From DAOQAU01 sp035354275 (GTDB taxonomy: Bacteria; Cyanobacteriota; Vampirovibrionia; Gastranaerophilales; Gastranaerophilaceae): a DNA stretch of 5,309 bases. Made by a program: the position numbers and the translations under genes. The notes beneath the pieces were generated by a model, which had not been told where the DNA came from, did not search any database, and worked only from the letters and a program-made list of their open reading frames with translations. Below, piece by piece: positions 1 through 5,309 of the stretch (position 1 is the stretch's first letter; every line of letters begins with the position of its first letter). The stretch covers positions 1-5,309 of the forward strand of contig DAOQAU010000077.1 in the NCBI GenBank assembly GCA_035354275.1, written 5' to 3'.

Positions 1-45
1 TTACAGGAAAGATACAAAAATCGCCCGATTGGGGAGGAAAAGTGA
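1..45 (+). CDS. Possible C-terminal tail of a rightward gene (very short, uncertain)
   Basis: Reading from base 1 gives 14 codons (LQERYKNRPIGEEK) ending in TGA at 43-45. The composition is protein-like and hydrophilic, as C-terminal tails often are, and an AT-rich stem followed by a T-rich run comes directly after the stop. The neighbouring frame 2 is also open to a TAA at 50-52, so the reading frame cannot be settled here. No family can be recognised from 14 residues. If real, this gene converges on the sugar-nucleotide transferase encoded on the other strand. Confidence 0.22.
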   Translation, partial: LQERYKNRPIGEEK

Positions 46-80
46 AAAGTAAAAATTTTTGTTTTCGTTTTTATTTATTT
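44..80. terminator. Weak AT-rich terminator-like hairpin between convergent ends
   Basis: GAAAA at 44-48 can pair with TTTTC at 62-66, and the inner AAAAATTTTT at 51-60 is self-complementary, with mismatches between the two stems. On the plus strand a T-rich run (67-80) follows, as in intrinsic terminators. The stem has only one G-C pair and would be unstable, so this is a weak call. The T-run overlaps the last codons and stop of the minus-strand transferase gene. No better terminator is visible for that gene; a 4-bp stem around 20-31 before a T-run on the minus strand is weaker still. Confidence 0.2.
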
Positions 81-1085
81 ATAAATTCCTTCGGAAATTA
101 TTTGATTCGGCCCTATGATTTGGTTAATCATGTCAGTGTTTATCTCGCAGTTTGAAGCTATTATGCAGTCTTTTAGCGCAACATTATCTTTTATTTCGAC
201 ATTATCCCAGATTATACAATTTTCAAGTTTTACATTTTTGCCGATAACGCAGTCTTTTCCTATTGTATTAAATCCGCTAAGCTTTGCGCTGGGTGCAATA
301 TAGCTTTTATCGCTTATGTAAGAACCTTTGTCGGTTTTTATTATTTTTGAGTGATTTATTTTGTATAAACCGTCAAACAAATCTTTTGTTGATTGAAAGT
401 ATTGGTCAAGGGTTCCTATGTCACTCCAGTATTCATCTACGTTAAAAGTATTAATCTTAAGCCCTTTAGACATCAAATCGGGAAAAACATTTTTTGCAAA
501 ATCATAAAAAGTGCCTTTGGGAATATAATTAAAAATTTCATAATTAAAAATGTAAATACCGGTGCTTATTTTATCGCTTTTTGCTTCTTTTATTGAAGGC
601 TTTTCTTGAAATGTTTTTACAAATCCGTTTTTATCAGTTACAACAACTCCGAAATTGGGGATTTCTTCCATAGGTACTTTTTTTATTCCAATAGTAGCAA
701 TCGCACCGGATTTTTTATGGGATTTAATTCCTGTTGCAAAATCAGCATTTGAAAGCCCGTCGCCTGAGAGTACTAAAAAATCTTCACCCTTGTCAAAGAA
801 AAATTGGCATTTTTTAAGCCCGCCGGCTGTTCCTGACAATTCTTTTTCATAAATGTAATTGAAATTTACATTTATTTTGGATTTTTTGTAGTGGTTGACT
901 ATTTTATCAGAAAGGTAATGAGTGTTTGCAATTACGTCTTTTACGTAAACTTCTAAAAGCCTTTCAATTAAAATATCCATAACCGGTCGATTTGCAATTG
1001 GCACAAGCGGTTTTGGAACATTTTTTGTGAGCGGATCAAGTCTTGAACCCACACCTGCTGCCATTACCATTGCTTTTGAAACCAT
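75..1085 (-). CDS. NDP-sugar pyrophosphorylase (sugar-1-phosphate nucleotidyltransferase) with left-handed beta-helix tail
   Basis: This cytoplasmic enzyme (336 aa) joins a sugar 1-phosphate to an NTP, giving an NDP-sugar and PPi for surface glycan synthesis. Residues 5-34 carry the nucleotide-binding signature (AAGVGSRLDPLT, then PKPLVPIANRP). SGTAGGL (84-90) and SGDGLSNAD (107-115) follow; D109 and D222 (in YWSDIGT) match the two Mg-binding aspartates of RmlA-type enzymes. FQEKP (159-163) and STGIYIF (174-180) are typical sugar-site segments. Residues 255-316 are hexapeptide-like repeats (IGKDCVIGKNV) forming a left-handed beta-helix, as in GDP-mannose and ADP-glucose pyrophosphorylases. 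From memory, the N-terminus is closest to cyanobacterial 'mannose-1-phosphate guanylyltransferase' proteins, but the phosphomannomutase domain often fused there is absent. Substrate (Man-1-P or Glc-1-P; GTP, UTP or dTTP) cannot be fixed by eye. The start is supported by a strong AGGGAGG (complement of 1091-1097) 5 nt upstream. Confidence 0.92.
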   Translation of the reverse strand: MVSKAMVMAAGVGSRLDPLTKNVPKPLVPIANRPVMDILIERLLEVYVKDVIANTHYLSDKIVNHYKKSKINVNFNYIYEKELSGTAGGLKKCQFFFDKGEDFLVLSGDGLSNADFATGIKSHKKSGAIATIGIKKVPMEEIPNFGVVVTDKNGFVKTFQEKPSIKEAKSDKISTGIYIFNYEIFNYIPKGTFYDFAKNVFPDLMSKGLKINTFNVDEYWSDIGTLDQYFQSTKDLFDGLYKINHSKIIKTDKGSYISDKSYIAPSAKLSGFNTIGKDCVIGKNVKLENCIIWDNVEIKDNVALKDCIIASNCEINTDMINQIIGPNQIISEGIYK

Positions 1086-1107
1086 GAAAACCTCCCTTAT
1101 TATTTTG

Positions 1108-1135
1108 ATTTTATAACAAAAACATTTTTTTTCAA
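1108..1135 (-). promoter_or_regulatory. Putative sigma-70-type promoter for the sugar nucleotidyltransferase
   Basis: On the minus strand, TTGAAA (complement of 1130-1135) lies 16 bp from TAAAAT (complement of 1108-1113). Each matches consensus at 5 of 6 positions. Transcription would begin near 1101, just ahead of the AGGGAGG ribosome binding site at 1091-1097, giving a leader of about 16 nt. The region is very AT-rich, so chance matches are likely; the position relative to the gene is what supports it. Confidence 0.4.
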
Positions 1136-1180
1136 TTTTCTTAAGTTAAGACAGATAATAATAATAAAAATTGTAAATTT

Positions 1181-1209
1181 TTGTATTTTCAGCGTCCTCA
1201 GTGTAAAAT
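1181..1209 (+). promoter_or_regulatory. Putative promoter of the TadE/TadG-like pair, possibly giving a leaderless mRNA
   Basis: TTGTAT (1181-1186, 3 of 6 matches to the -35 consensus) lies 17 bp from TAAAAT (1204-1209, 5 of 6 to the -10). The start expected about 7 nt after the -10 box falls at 1216, the A of the ATG. No Shine-Dalgarno sequence precedes that ATG, which fits a leaderless transcript. An alternative is GATAAT at 1154-1159 with TTCAAT at 1131-1136 (17-bp spacer), which would give a leader of about 50 nt still lacking a ribosome binding site. Confidence 0.32.
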
Positions 1210-1215
1210 GTTGGC

Positions 1216-2400
1216 ATGAGAAAAAGTTCAGGAGTTTTAAAAAACAGGCGGGCACAGCAAATGGTGGAATTTTTGCTTGTAATGCCTTTTATTATAATTC
1301 TTTTTGGGATTTTAACAGAATATGTCTATGCTTTAACCATTAATATGAATCTGAATCAGGGCTTAAAATCTGTAACTTCTTTAATTTATGGTCAAATTAA
1401 TCCGGGAGTTGATAAAGAGCAGGTCAGAGATAATTTTGTAAAATATTGGTTGAGAAATTATTTGCGCTCAAGGTATGCTCCGGCTAATTCTGAAAACGAA
1501 CTTAATGTTGATTATAGAATAGTAGGCGAAGATGCAGTTTTTATTGCATCTTATAAATATATTCCTTCATTTACTTTGCCAAATATTTACTTTCATTTCC
1601 TTCCCAATTCAATGCGCTTTAGTGCTATTTCTGTAATTCCGTCGGTTCTTTTGAAGGAAAATATTTATGATGGTTCTACAACAGAAAATATTTATGATGG
1701 TTCTACAACAAATATAGTTTTATGGGGCGCCCCTGTTCAGGAAGCAAATAAGCACGGCGTTATGGAGTTGACAGGAAATACTACAGGGGCTATTGTTGAT
1801 TCAATAATTTTTCTTATTCCGAAAGCTATTGCGGGGGTTCCACTTACAGATAAAACTTATGAGGTTAAAAAATGGAACGGTGAGAATTATCGGTACCTTT
1901 CAACATCAAATTTGGCTGTGAATTTAACAGATAAAAAACCATATTCTTGCAATTCCGATTTTTCGAGTTGTTCGGAAATATCAGGCATTCCTAACTTTAT
2001 TTCTTATTTTCCGAATACGGTAACAAACATTTTTTTCTACGATGATTATTCAGATGCTTTGCCTTGGGTAGAGCATCCTAACGCATCAATTAGCTCAATT
2101 CTTAATTCCGGAAATTTGAAAAATGCTTTAGCTTTGGTTGAAAATAATACTTATAAAAGCGTGGGCAATTATGATGATTTGGATATTTTAGGGTATAATA
2201 CATCTTTATTGCCGTCTCCGCCTGTTAATAATCATATTTTTTCAGATTCGGGCAAGTATGTTGTGGAAACTTACGGTTCTTTAGTGATTGTTCATAATGG
2301 AAATCAAACGAAGGCAGAGTTAAATTCTATTTTAAACAACTTACCTGTCCCTTCATATTCTGCTACGGATTTTTCAAGTGAATTTGGAGTTTTAGAGTGA
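1216..2400 (+). CDS. TadE-like pseudopilin with a large uncharacterised extracytoplasmic domain
   Basis: The first 50 residues of this 394-aa protein look like TadE of the Tad/Flp pilus family: a basic leader ending NRRA (10-13), then QQMVEF, then a hydrophobic helix (about 17-40). Glutamate 18 is at +5 if prepilin peptidase cuts after A13, as in the usual G/xxxxE site but with Ala instead of Gly at -1. Known TadE proteins are roughly 150-200 aa; here about 340 residues follow the helix and should lie outside the membrane. That part is rich in Asn, Ser and Tyr, has a possible disulfide pair (C245, C252) and matches no family I recognise. Residues 148-165 are a perfect duplication of ENIYDGSTT. 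ATG 1216 is the only in-frame start that keeps the leader (TAA at 1204-1206 is upstream), yet it has no Shine-Dalgarno. It overlaps the TadG-like gene by 4 bp. The TadE-like N-terminus is fairly secure; function of the rest is unknown. Confidence 0.75.
   Translation: MRKSSGVLKNRRAQQMVEFLLVMPFIIILFGILTEYVYALTINMNLNQGLKSVTSLIYGQINPGVDKEQVRDNFVKYWLRNYLRSRYAPANSENELNVDYRIVGEDAVFIASYKYIPSFTLPNIYFHFLPNSMRFSAISVIPSVLLKENIYDGSTTENIYDGSTTNIVLWGAPVQEANKHGVMELTGNTTGAIVDSIIFLIPKAIAGVPLTDKTYEVKKWNGENYRYLSTSNLAVNLTDKKPYSCNSDFSSCSEISGIPNFISYFPNTVTNIFFYDDYSDALPWVEHPNASISSILNSGNLKNALALVENNTYKSVGNYDDLDILGYNTSLLPSPPVNNHIFSDSGKYVVETYGSLVIVHNGNQTKAELNSILNNLPVPSYSATDFSSEFGVLE
1657..1710 (+). repeat. Perfect 2 x 27-bp in-frame tandem repeat inside the TadE-like gene
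   Basis: Bases 1657-1683 and 1684-1710 are identical and abut. Each encodes ENIYDGSTT (residues 148-156 and 157-165). Since 27 is a multiple of three the frame is kept. Identity at every base, third codon positions included, points to a recent duplication by slippage or unequal exchange, so copy number may vary between strains. The repeat lies just after the first folded stretch of the outer domain, in a hydrophilic segment that could be a linker or exposed loop. Confidence 0.97.
2386..2399 (+). promoter_or_regulatory. Ribosome binding site and overlapping GTG start (GTGA) of the TadG-like gene
   Basis: GGAG at 2386-2389, inside the end of the upstream gene, sits 7 nt before a GTG at 2397-2399. 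That GTG overlaps the upstream TGA stop (2398-2400). No ATG lies close by in frame, and the GTG start leaves a proper N-terminal basic stretch (KKK) before the membrane helix. The overlap suggests translational coupling, so the two proteins are probably made in related amounts. Confidence 0.75.
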
Positions 2401-3596
2401 AAAAGAAAAACGCCAGCACTGTTATGTATATGATTTTTTTATTTAGCGTAATTCTAGCTTTTTGCGCAATGGCAATTGATGCAACTATTATTTATAATAC
2501 AAGAATGAAGCTTCAGGATGCCACAGAAAGGGCGGCTTTGGCAGGAGCAGAGTTATTTAACGATAAATTTTATCCTACAGGAACTTTAGCAGCAACAATT
2601 GAGTCGGCAGCTGAAGAAAAGGCAGAAGAGATTTTCGGACATTTTTTGTTTGGGGATTTAAAATCTGTTAATACAACAATAATAGCAGATGCAAAATATT
2701 CGAATAAGAAAATTTTGGTTAAGACAAGTGCTTATTCTCCTACATTTTTCCTTTCTTTCTTAGGTGTTCAGTCGGTAAAGATTAACGCAAAGGCTTGTGC
2801 GGTAAGCGAAAAAATGGATGTAAAAAGCAATTTTGATTCTGCTATGTGGACTACTCCAAAAGCTTTATATCGTTCCGGTATTATATACAGCGAGGATAAT
2901 TCTACAGACACATCAATATCTAAACCTTTGGGACAAATCTCATCAATTCAAAATTTTTATTCGGCAAGTTATGAAACAAATACTCCTATTTTTAGATTAA
3001 TTGATGATATTGATAATCATCCTTTAAGCCTTGGACCCGGCGGATATTTGCTGATAAGGCTTCCTGCGCCGATTGTTGATAAGCCGGGACCGGATTTATT
3101 TATAAAAGAAGCAGGTAAAGCCCTTGAGGGGTATTTTGTTTTTGCAGGTATTGACATTGACCCTTTTAATCCTTATTTAAATAATGCAACACAGGGAGGC
3201 GGTGTTGCATGGAAAAATATAACTTGTTCAGCCATTTCCGAGTACGAAGATTTAAATAATAATCTTGTGCCGTATTCTGTCAGCACAACTCATTCAGGGA
3301 CACAGGAAAAATTTTACGGCAGTGCATATTTTGATTTAGGTGATTCTTGTATTAAAACAAGTGCAGGTAATAATGCAAATCTTTCCATGGCAAAGTATAT
3401 TAAAATTGTCGATGATAACAGCGAAAGCGCTTTTGTTAAAAGGTCTTTGGGCTCTTCTTTGCCTTCATCGCCTCCCTACAGTTATTATAAAGCAATGTTG
3501 TTCGGTGAAGCTTCTACCGCAACGGCGGGTGCAGATATAGACGCAATACAGATTTTAAATTTCGTAAGATTAATTCCTCCGCCCGAGCACCTTTAA
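2397..3596 (+). CDS. TadG-like membrane-anchored protein with a C-terminal beta-sandwich-like surface domain
   Basis: The N-terminus of this 399-aa protein fits the TadG N-terminal family: KKK, a membrane helix (about 9-27), Asp28, then an amphipathic stretch containing LQDATERAALAGAE (39-52). Residues 109-137 (including PTFFLSFLGVQSVKINAKA) match the strand pattern usually ending this module. The von Willebrand A domain with its metal-binding DxSxS motif, common in TadG, is not seen. Residues about 209-393 instead follow a pattern I associate with bacterial surface beta-sandwich domains: LGPGGYLLIRLPAPI (212-226), KPGPDLFI (229-236), GVAWKNITCS (269-278), AYFDLGD (310-316), AKYIKIVDD (332-340) and GADIDAIQIL (378-387). 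Such domains have been linked to ligand or glycan contact; here that is inference. C277 and C318 may form a disulfide. It starts at GTG, coupled to the TadE-like gene. No other Tad genes are in view, so role in a pilus tip, minor pilin or simple surface protein is open. Confidence 0.75.
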   Translation: MKKKNASTVMYMIFLFSVILAFCAMAIDATIIYNTRMKLQDATERAALAGAELFNDKFYPTGTLAATIESAAEEKAEEIFGHFLFGDLKSVNTTIIADAKYSNKKILVKTSAYSPTFFLSFLGVQSVKINAKACAVSEKMDVKSNFDSAMWTTPKALYRSGIIYSEDNSTDTSISKPLGQISSIQNFYSASYETNTPIFRLIDDIDNHPLSLGPGGYLLIRLPAPIVDKPGPDLFIKEAGKALEGYFVFAGIDIDPFNPYLNNATQGGGVAWKNITCSAISEYEDLNNNLVPYSVSTTHSGTQEKFYGSAYFDLGDSCIKTSAGNNANLSMAKYIKIVDDNSESAFVKRSLGSSLPSSPPYSYYKAMLFGEASTATAGADIDAIQILNFVRLIPPPEHL

Positions 3597-3631
3597 TCTA
3601 AAACTTTTTTCTGTTAAGTGATTGTAAATAT

Positions 3632-3660
3632 TTGATTTAATAGTTAAAGACAATTATAAT
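3632..3660 (+). promoter_or_regulatory. Strong sigma-70-type promoter of the membrane pyrophosphatase gene
   Basis: TTGATT (3632-3637, 4 of 6 matches) is separated by exactly 17 bp from a perfect TATAAT (3655-3660). Transcription should start near 3667, giving a leader of about 39 nt with an AGGAG (3694-3698) 7 nt before the ATG. The pyrophosphatase is therefore likely transcribed apart from the TadE/TadG-like pair. An AT-rich inverted repeat (ATATA 3670-3674, TATAT 3678-3682) sits just after the predicted start; it could be an operator but is short enough to be chance. I see no convincing terminator for the upstream gene between 3597 and 3631. Confidence 0.62.
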
Positions 3661-3705
3661 ATTTCTTGTATATAACGTATATTTTTTATTTGAAGGAGAG
3701 TAGTT

Positions 3706-3783
3706 ATGAAAAAAATTTTTGGAGGCAAAGCAATGTTAACAGCCCTGTTTTCGTTGATTTGCGCCACTTCGCCGGTTTTTGCA
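3706..3783 (+). other. Signal peptide region of the membrane pyrophosphatase
   Basis: Residues 1-26 show a basic n-region (K2, K3, K8), a hydrophobic core (about 9-22) and a V-F-A motif at 24-26 that suits signal peptidase I, with cleavage before S27. About 16 polar residues separate it from the first expected pump helix (near 44). Known pyrophosphatase structures place the N-terminus outside the cytoplasm, so a cleaved signal peptide would leave the normal 16-helix topology intact. An internal start at M10 would remove most of the n-region but has no good ribosome binding site. Confidence 0.7.
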
Positions 3784-5309
3784 AGCGAAGCGGCATTGAA
3801 TGTTCCGAATATTCAAGCGGCAAATCCTGCTTATTACAATCTCTTGTTGATTGGTATCGCAGTGTCTGTTGTAGGTTTGTTGTTCGGATTTATTGAGTTT
3901 TTAAAGGTTAAGGCGATTAAAGCTCACAAAGCTATGACTGATGTGGGTGAAACCATTTTCGCAACCTGTAAAACTTATCTTTTGCAACAGGGAAAATTCC
4001 TTATTGCGCTTGAAATACTTATAGGCTTGTGTATTGCCTATTATTTCGGTGTGCTGCAAAAAATGAGTGTAAATGAAGTTTTAACCATATTAGGTTGGTC
4101 TGTAATAGGTATTTTGGGCTCTTATTCTGTGGCATGGTTTGGTATCAGAATGAATACCCTTGCAAATGCAAGAACTGCTTTCAGCGCGTTAAAAGGTAAC
4201 CCTCTTAATATCTTGAACATACCGTTAAAAGCAGGCATGAGTATAGGTGTTTGCCTTGTTTCGGTTGAGCTTATAATGATGTTAATTATCTTGTTATTTG
4301 TCCCCGGACACCTTGCAGGCGCATGCTTTATCGGTTTTGCAATCGGTGAATCGCTGGGTGCATCTGCGCTTCGTGTAGCCGGCGGTATCTTTACAAAAAT
4401 TGCCGATATCGGTTCAGACTTGATGAAAATTCAATTCGGTATCAAAGAAGATGATCCTAGAAACCCCGGTGTAATCGCCGATTGTACAGGTGATAACGCA
4501 GGTGATTCAGTAGGTCCTACCGCAGACGGGTTTGAAACTTACGGTGTAACAGGTGTTGCTCTTGTAAGCTTTATTCTTTTAGGCGTGTTTAAAGATTATC
4601 AGGTTGCTCTGTTAACCTGGATTTTTACAATGAGATTCTTGATGATTATCACATCAGTTGTTTCTTACTGGGCAAACAGTATTTTTGACAGTCTTTTCTC
4701 AGGAAAAATAGTTAAATTTGATTTTGAAGGTTCTTTGACCCGCTTAGTTTGGATAACTTCAATTTTGTCCATTGTAATGACTTTCTCAGTAAGTAAATGG
4801 TTGCTTGCTCCTTTAGGCGGCAATTTATGGCTTATTTTATCAGGTATAATTTCTTGCGGAACTTTAGGTGCTGCATTGATTCCTGAATTCACAAAAATCT
4901 TTACAAGTCCTAAAGCTAAACACACTGAAGAAGTAGTTAGAGCTTCACGCGAAGGCGGTGCGTCTTTGACAATCCTTTCAGGTCTTGTATCAGGTAATTT
5001 TTCAGGATTTTGGATTGGAATGGTTGTTGTGATGCTGATGGGCGGGGCTTATATGTTCAGCACATATATTCCTGTCGAGATGATGATTTATCCGTCAGTA
5101 TTTGCTTTCGGGCTTGTTGCTTTCGGCTTTTTGGGAATGGGACCTGTTACAATCGCGGTTGACAGTTACGGACCAGTAACAGACAATGCTCAGTCAGTTT
5201 ACGAATTGTCTTTGATTGAAGAAATTCCTAACGTTAAGGAAGAAATTGAAAAAGACTTCGGGTTCACACCTGACTTTGAAAATGCAAAACAGTATCTGGA
5301 AGAAAACGA
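3706..5309 (+). CDS. hppA: Membrane-bound ion-translocating pyrophosphatase, divergent type (5' part, 534 codons)
   Basis: This integral membrane pump hydrolyses PPi in the cytoplasm and drives H+ and/or Na+ outward. Family members are about 650-800 aa with 16 helices; the window edge removes the C-terminal part. Residues 1-26 look like a signal peptide (KK..K, hydrophobic core, PVFA before S27). Conserved catalytic residues, aligned by eye to mung bean enzyme numbering, are R223 (R242), K231 (K250), D234 (D253), D238 (D257), EDDPRNP (248-254), D259/D263/D267 (D279/D283/D287) and D493 (D507, in DSYGPVTDN). The signature reads ADCTGDNAGDSVGPTAD rather than the usual ADNVGDNVGD.AGM.AD, and one residue is missing between D238 and E248. 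E277 is one turn before the mung bean E301 gate position, where V281 lies. The residue deciding K+ dependence lies beyond the edge, so H+ or Na+ pumping cannot be called. AGGAG 3694-3698 supports the start. Confidence 0.97.
   Translation, partial: MKKIFGGKAMLTALFSLICATSPVFASEAALNVPNIQAANPAYYNLLLIGIAVSVVGLLFGFIEFLKVKAIKAHKAMTDVGETIFATCKTYLLQQGKFLIALEILIGLCIAYYFGVLQKMSVNEVLTILGWSVIGILGSYSVAWFGIRMNTLANARTAFSALKGNPLNILNIPLKAGMSIGVCLVSVELIMMLIILLFVPGHLAGACFIGFAIGESLGASALRVAGGIFTKIADIGSDLMKIQFGIKEDDPRNPGVIADCTGDNAGDSVGPTADGFETYGVTGVALVSFILLGVFKDYQVALLTWIFTMRFLMIITSVVSYWANSIFDSLFSGKIVKFDFEGSLTRLVWITSILSIVMTFSVSKWLLAPLGGNLWLILSGIISCGTLGAALIPEFTKIFTSPKAKHTEEVVRASREGGASLTILSGLVSGNFSGFWIGMVVVMLMGGAYMFSTYIPVEMMIYPSVFAFGLVAFGFLGMGPVTIAVDSYGPVTDNAQSVYELSLIEEIPNVKEEIEKDFGFTPDFENAKQYLEEN

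Noticed and set aside
115..852. Three plus-strand open frames (115-303, 393-596, 655-852) opposite the sugar nucleotidyltransferase.
   Set aside because: They are antisense shadows of a well-conserved enzyme gene, with hydrophobic low-complexity translations and no initiation signals.
1155..1166. Four ATA units in the divergent gap as a possible phase-variable repeat.
   Set aside because: Four trinucleotide units are too few to be strikingly unstable, and such runs are expected in AT-rich intergenic DNA.
1208..1219. Three-codon upstream reading frame (ATG TTG GCA TGA) whose stop overlaps the ATG of the TadE-like gene, suggesting termination-reinitiation control.
   Set aside because: It has no ribosome binding site, could easily arise by chance in this composition, and its ATG overlaps the proposed -10 box, so it may not be transcribed.
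3621..3654. ATTGT (3621-3625) and ACAAT (3650-3654) inverted repeats flanking the -35 box of the pyrophosphatase promoter as an operator.
   Set aside because: Only 5 bp each and widely spaced; chance occurrence is likely.
3666..3896. Open frame of 76 codons overlapping the start of the pyrophosphatase gene.
   Set aside because: It begins at the predicted transcription start without a ribosome binding site and reads through the signal-peptide region in another frame; the pyrophosphatase frame is unambiguous.
4665..4925. Open frame of 86 codons on the minus strand within the pyrophosphatase gene.
   Set aside because: It lies wholly inside a strongly conserved coding region on the other strand, has no ribosome binding site and no recognisable family.

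Overview
The window is AT-rich, densely coded bacterial DNA. It holds three complete protein genes, one gene cut off by the right edge, and short intergenic gaps. The best guess for the source is an uncultured, gut-type non-photosynthetic relative of cyanobacteria (Melainabacteria/Gastranaerophilales). This rests on low GC, on a sugar-nucleotide transferase whose N-terminus resembles the cyanobacterial type from memory, and on the gene mix. It is an inference; Elusimicrobia or another low-GC anaerobe remain possible.

Layout. Bases 1-74 are a gene-free edge that may hold the last codons of a rightward gene and a weak AT-rich terminator. Bases 75-1085 (minus strand) encode an NDP-sugar pyrophosphorylase with a left-handed beta-helix tail. 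A 130-bp divergent gap (1086-1215) carries a minus-strand promoter and ribosome binding site and, for the plus strand, a promoter whose predicted start falls on the ATG itself. Bases 1216-2400 and 2397-3596 are a translationally coupled pair: a TadE-like protein and a TadG-like protein. Both have one N-terminal membrane anchor and a large, non-standard outer domain. A gap of about 110 bp with a near-consensus promoter precedes 3706-5309, the first 534 codons of a membrane-bound ion-pumping pyrophosphatase (hppA). It has a signal peptide and a divergent active-site signature.

Functions. The transferase makes activated sugar for surface glycans. The Tad-like pair probably forms surface or minor-pilin components. 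The pyrophosphatase recovers the energy of PPi, a by-product of reactions including the transferase's, as an ion gradient. Apart from that general PPi link, the three transcription units look independent.

The most unusual points are a TadG N-terminus fused to what looks like a carbohydrate-binding-type beta-sandwich, a perfect 27-bp in-frame tandem duplication in the TadE-like gene, and a divergent, signal-peptide-bearing pyrophosphatase with an enlarged catalytic loop. I see no CRISPR array, tRNA, rRNA, insertion sequence or phage gene.
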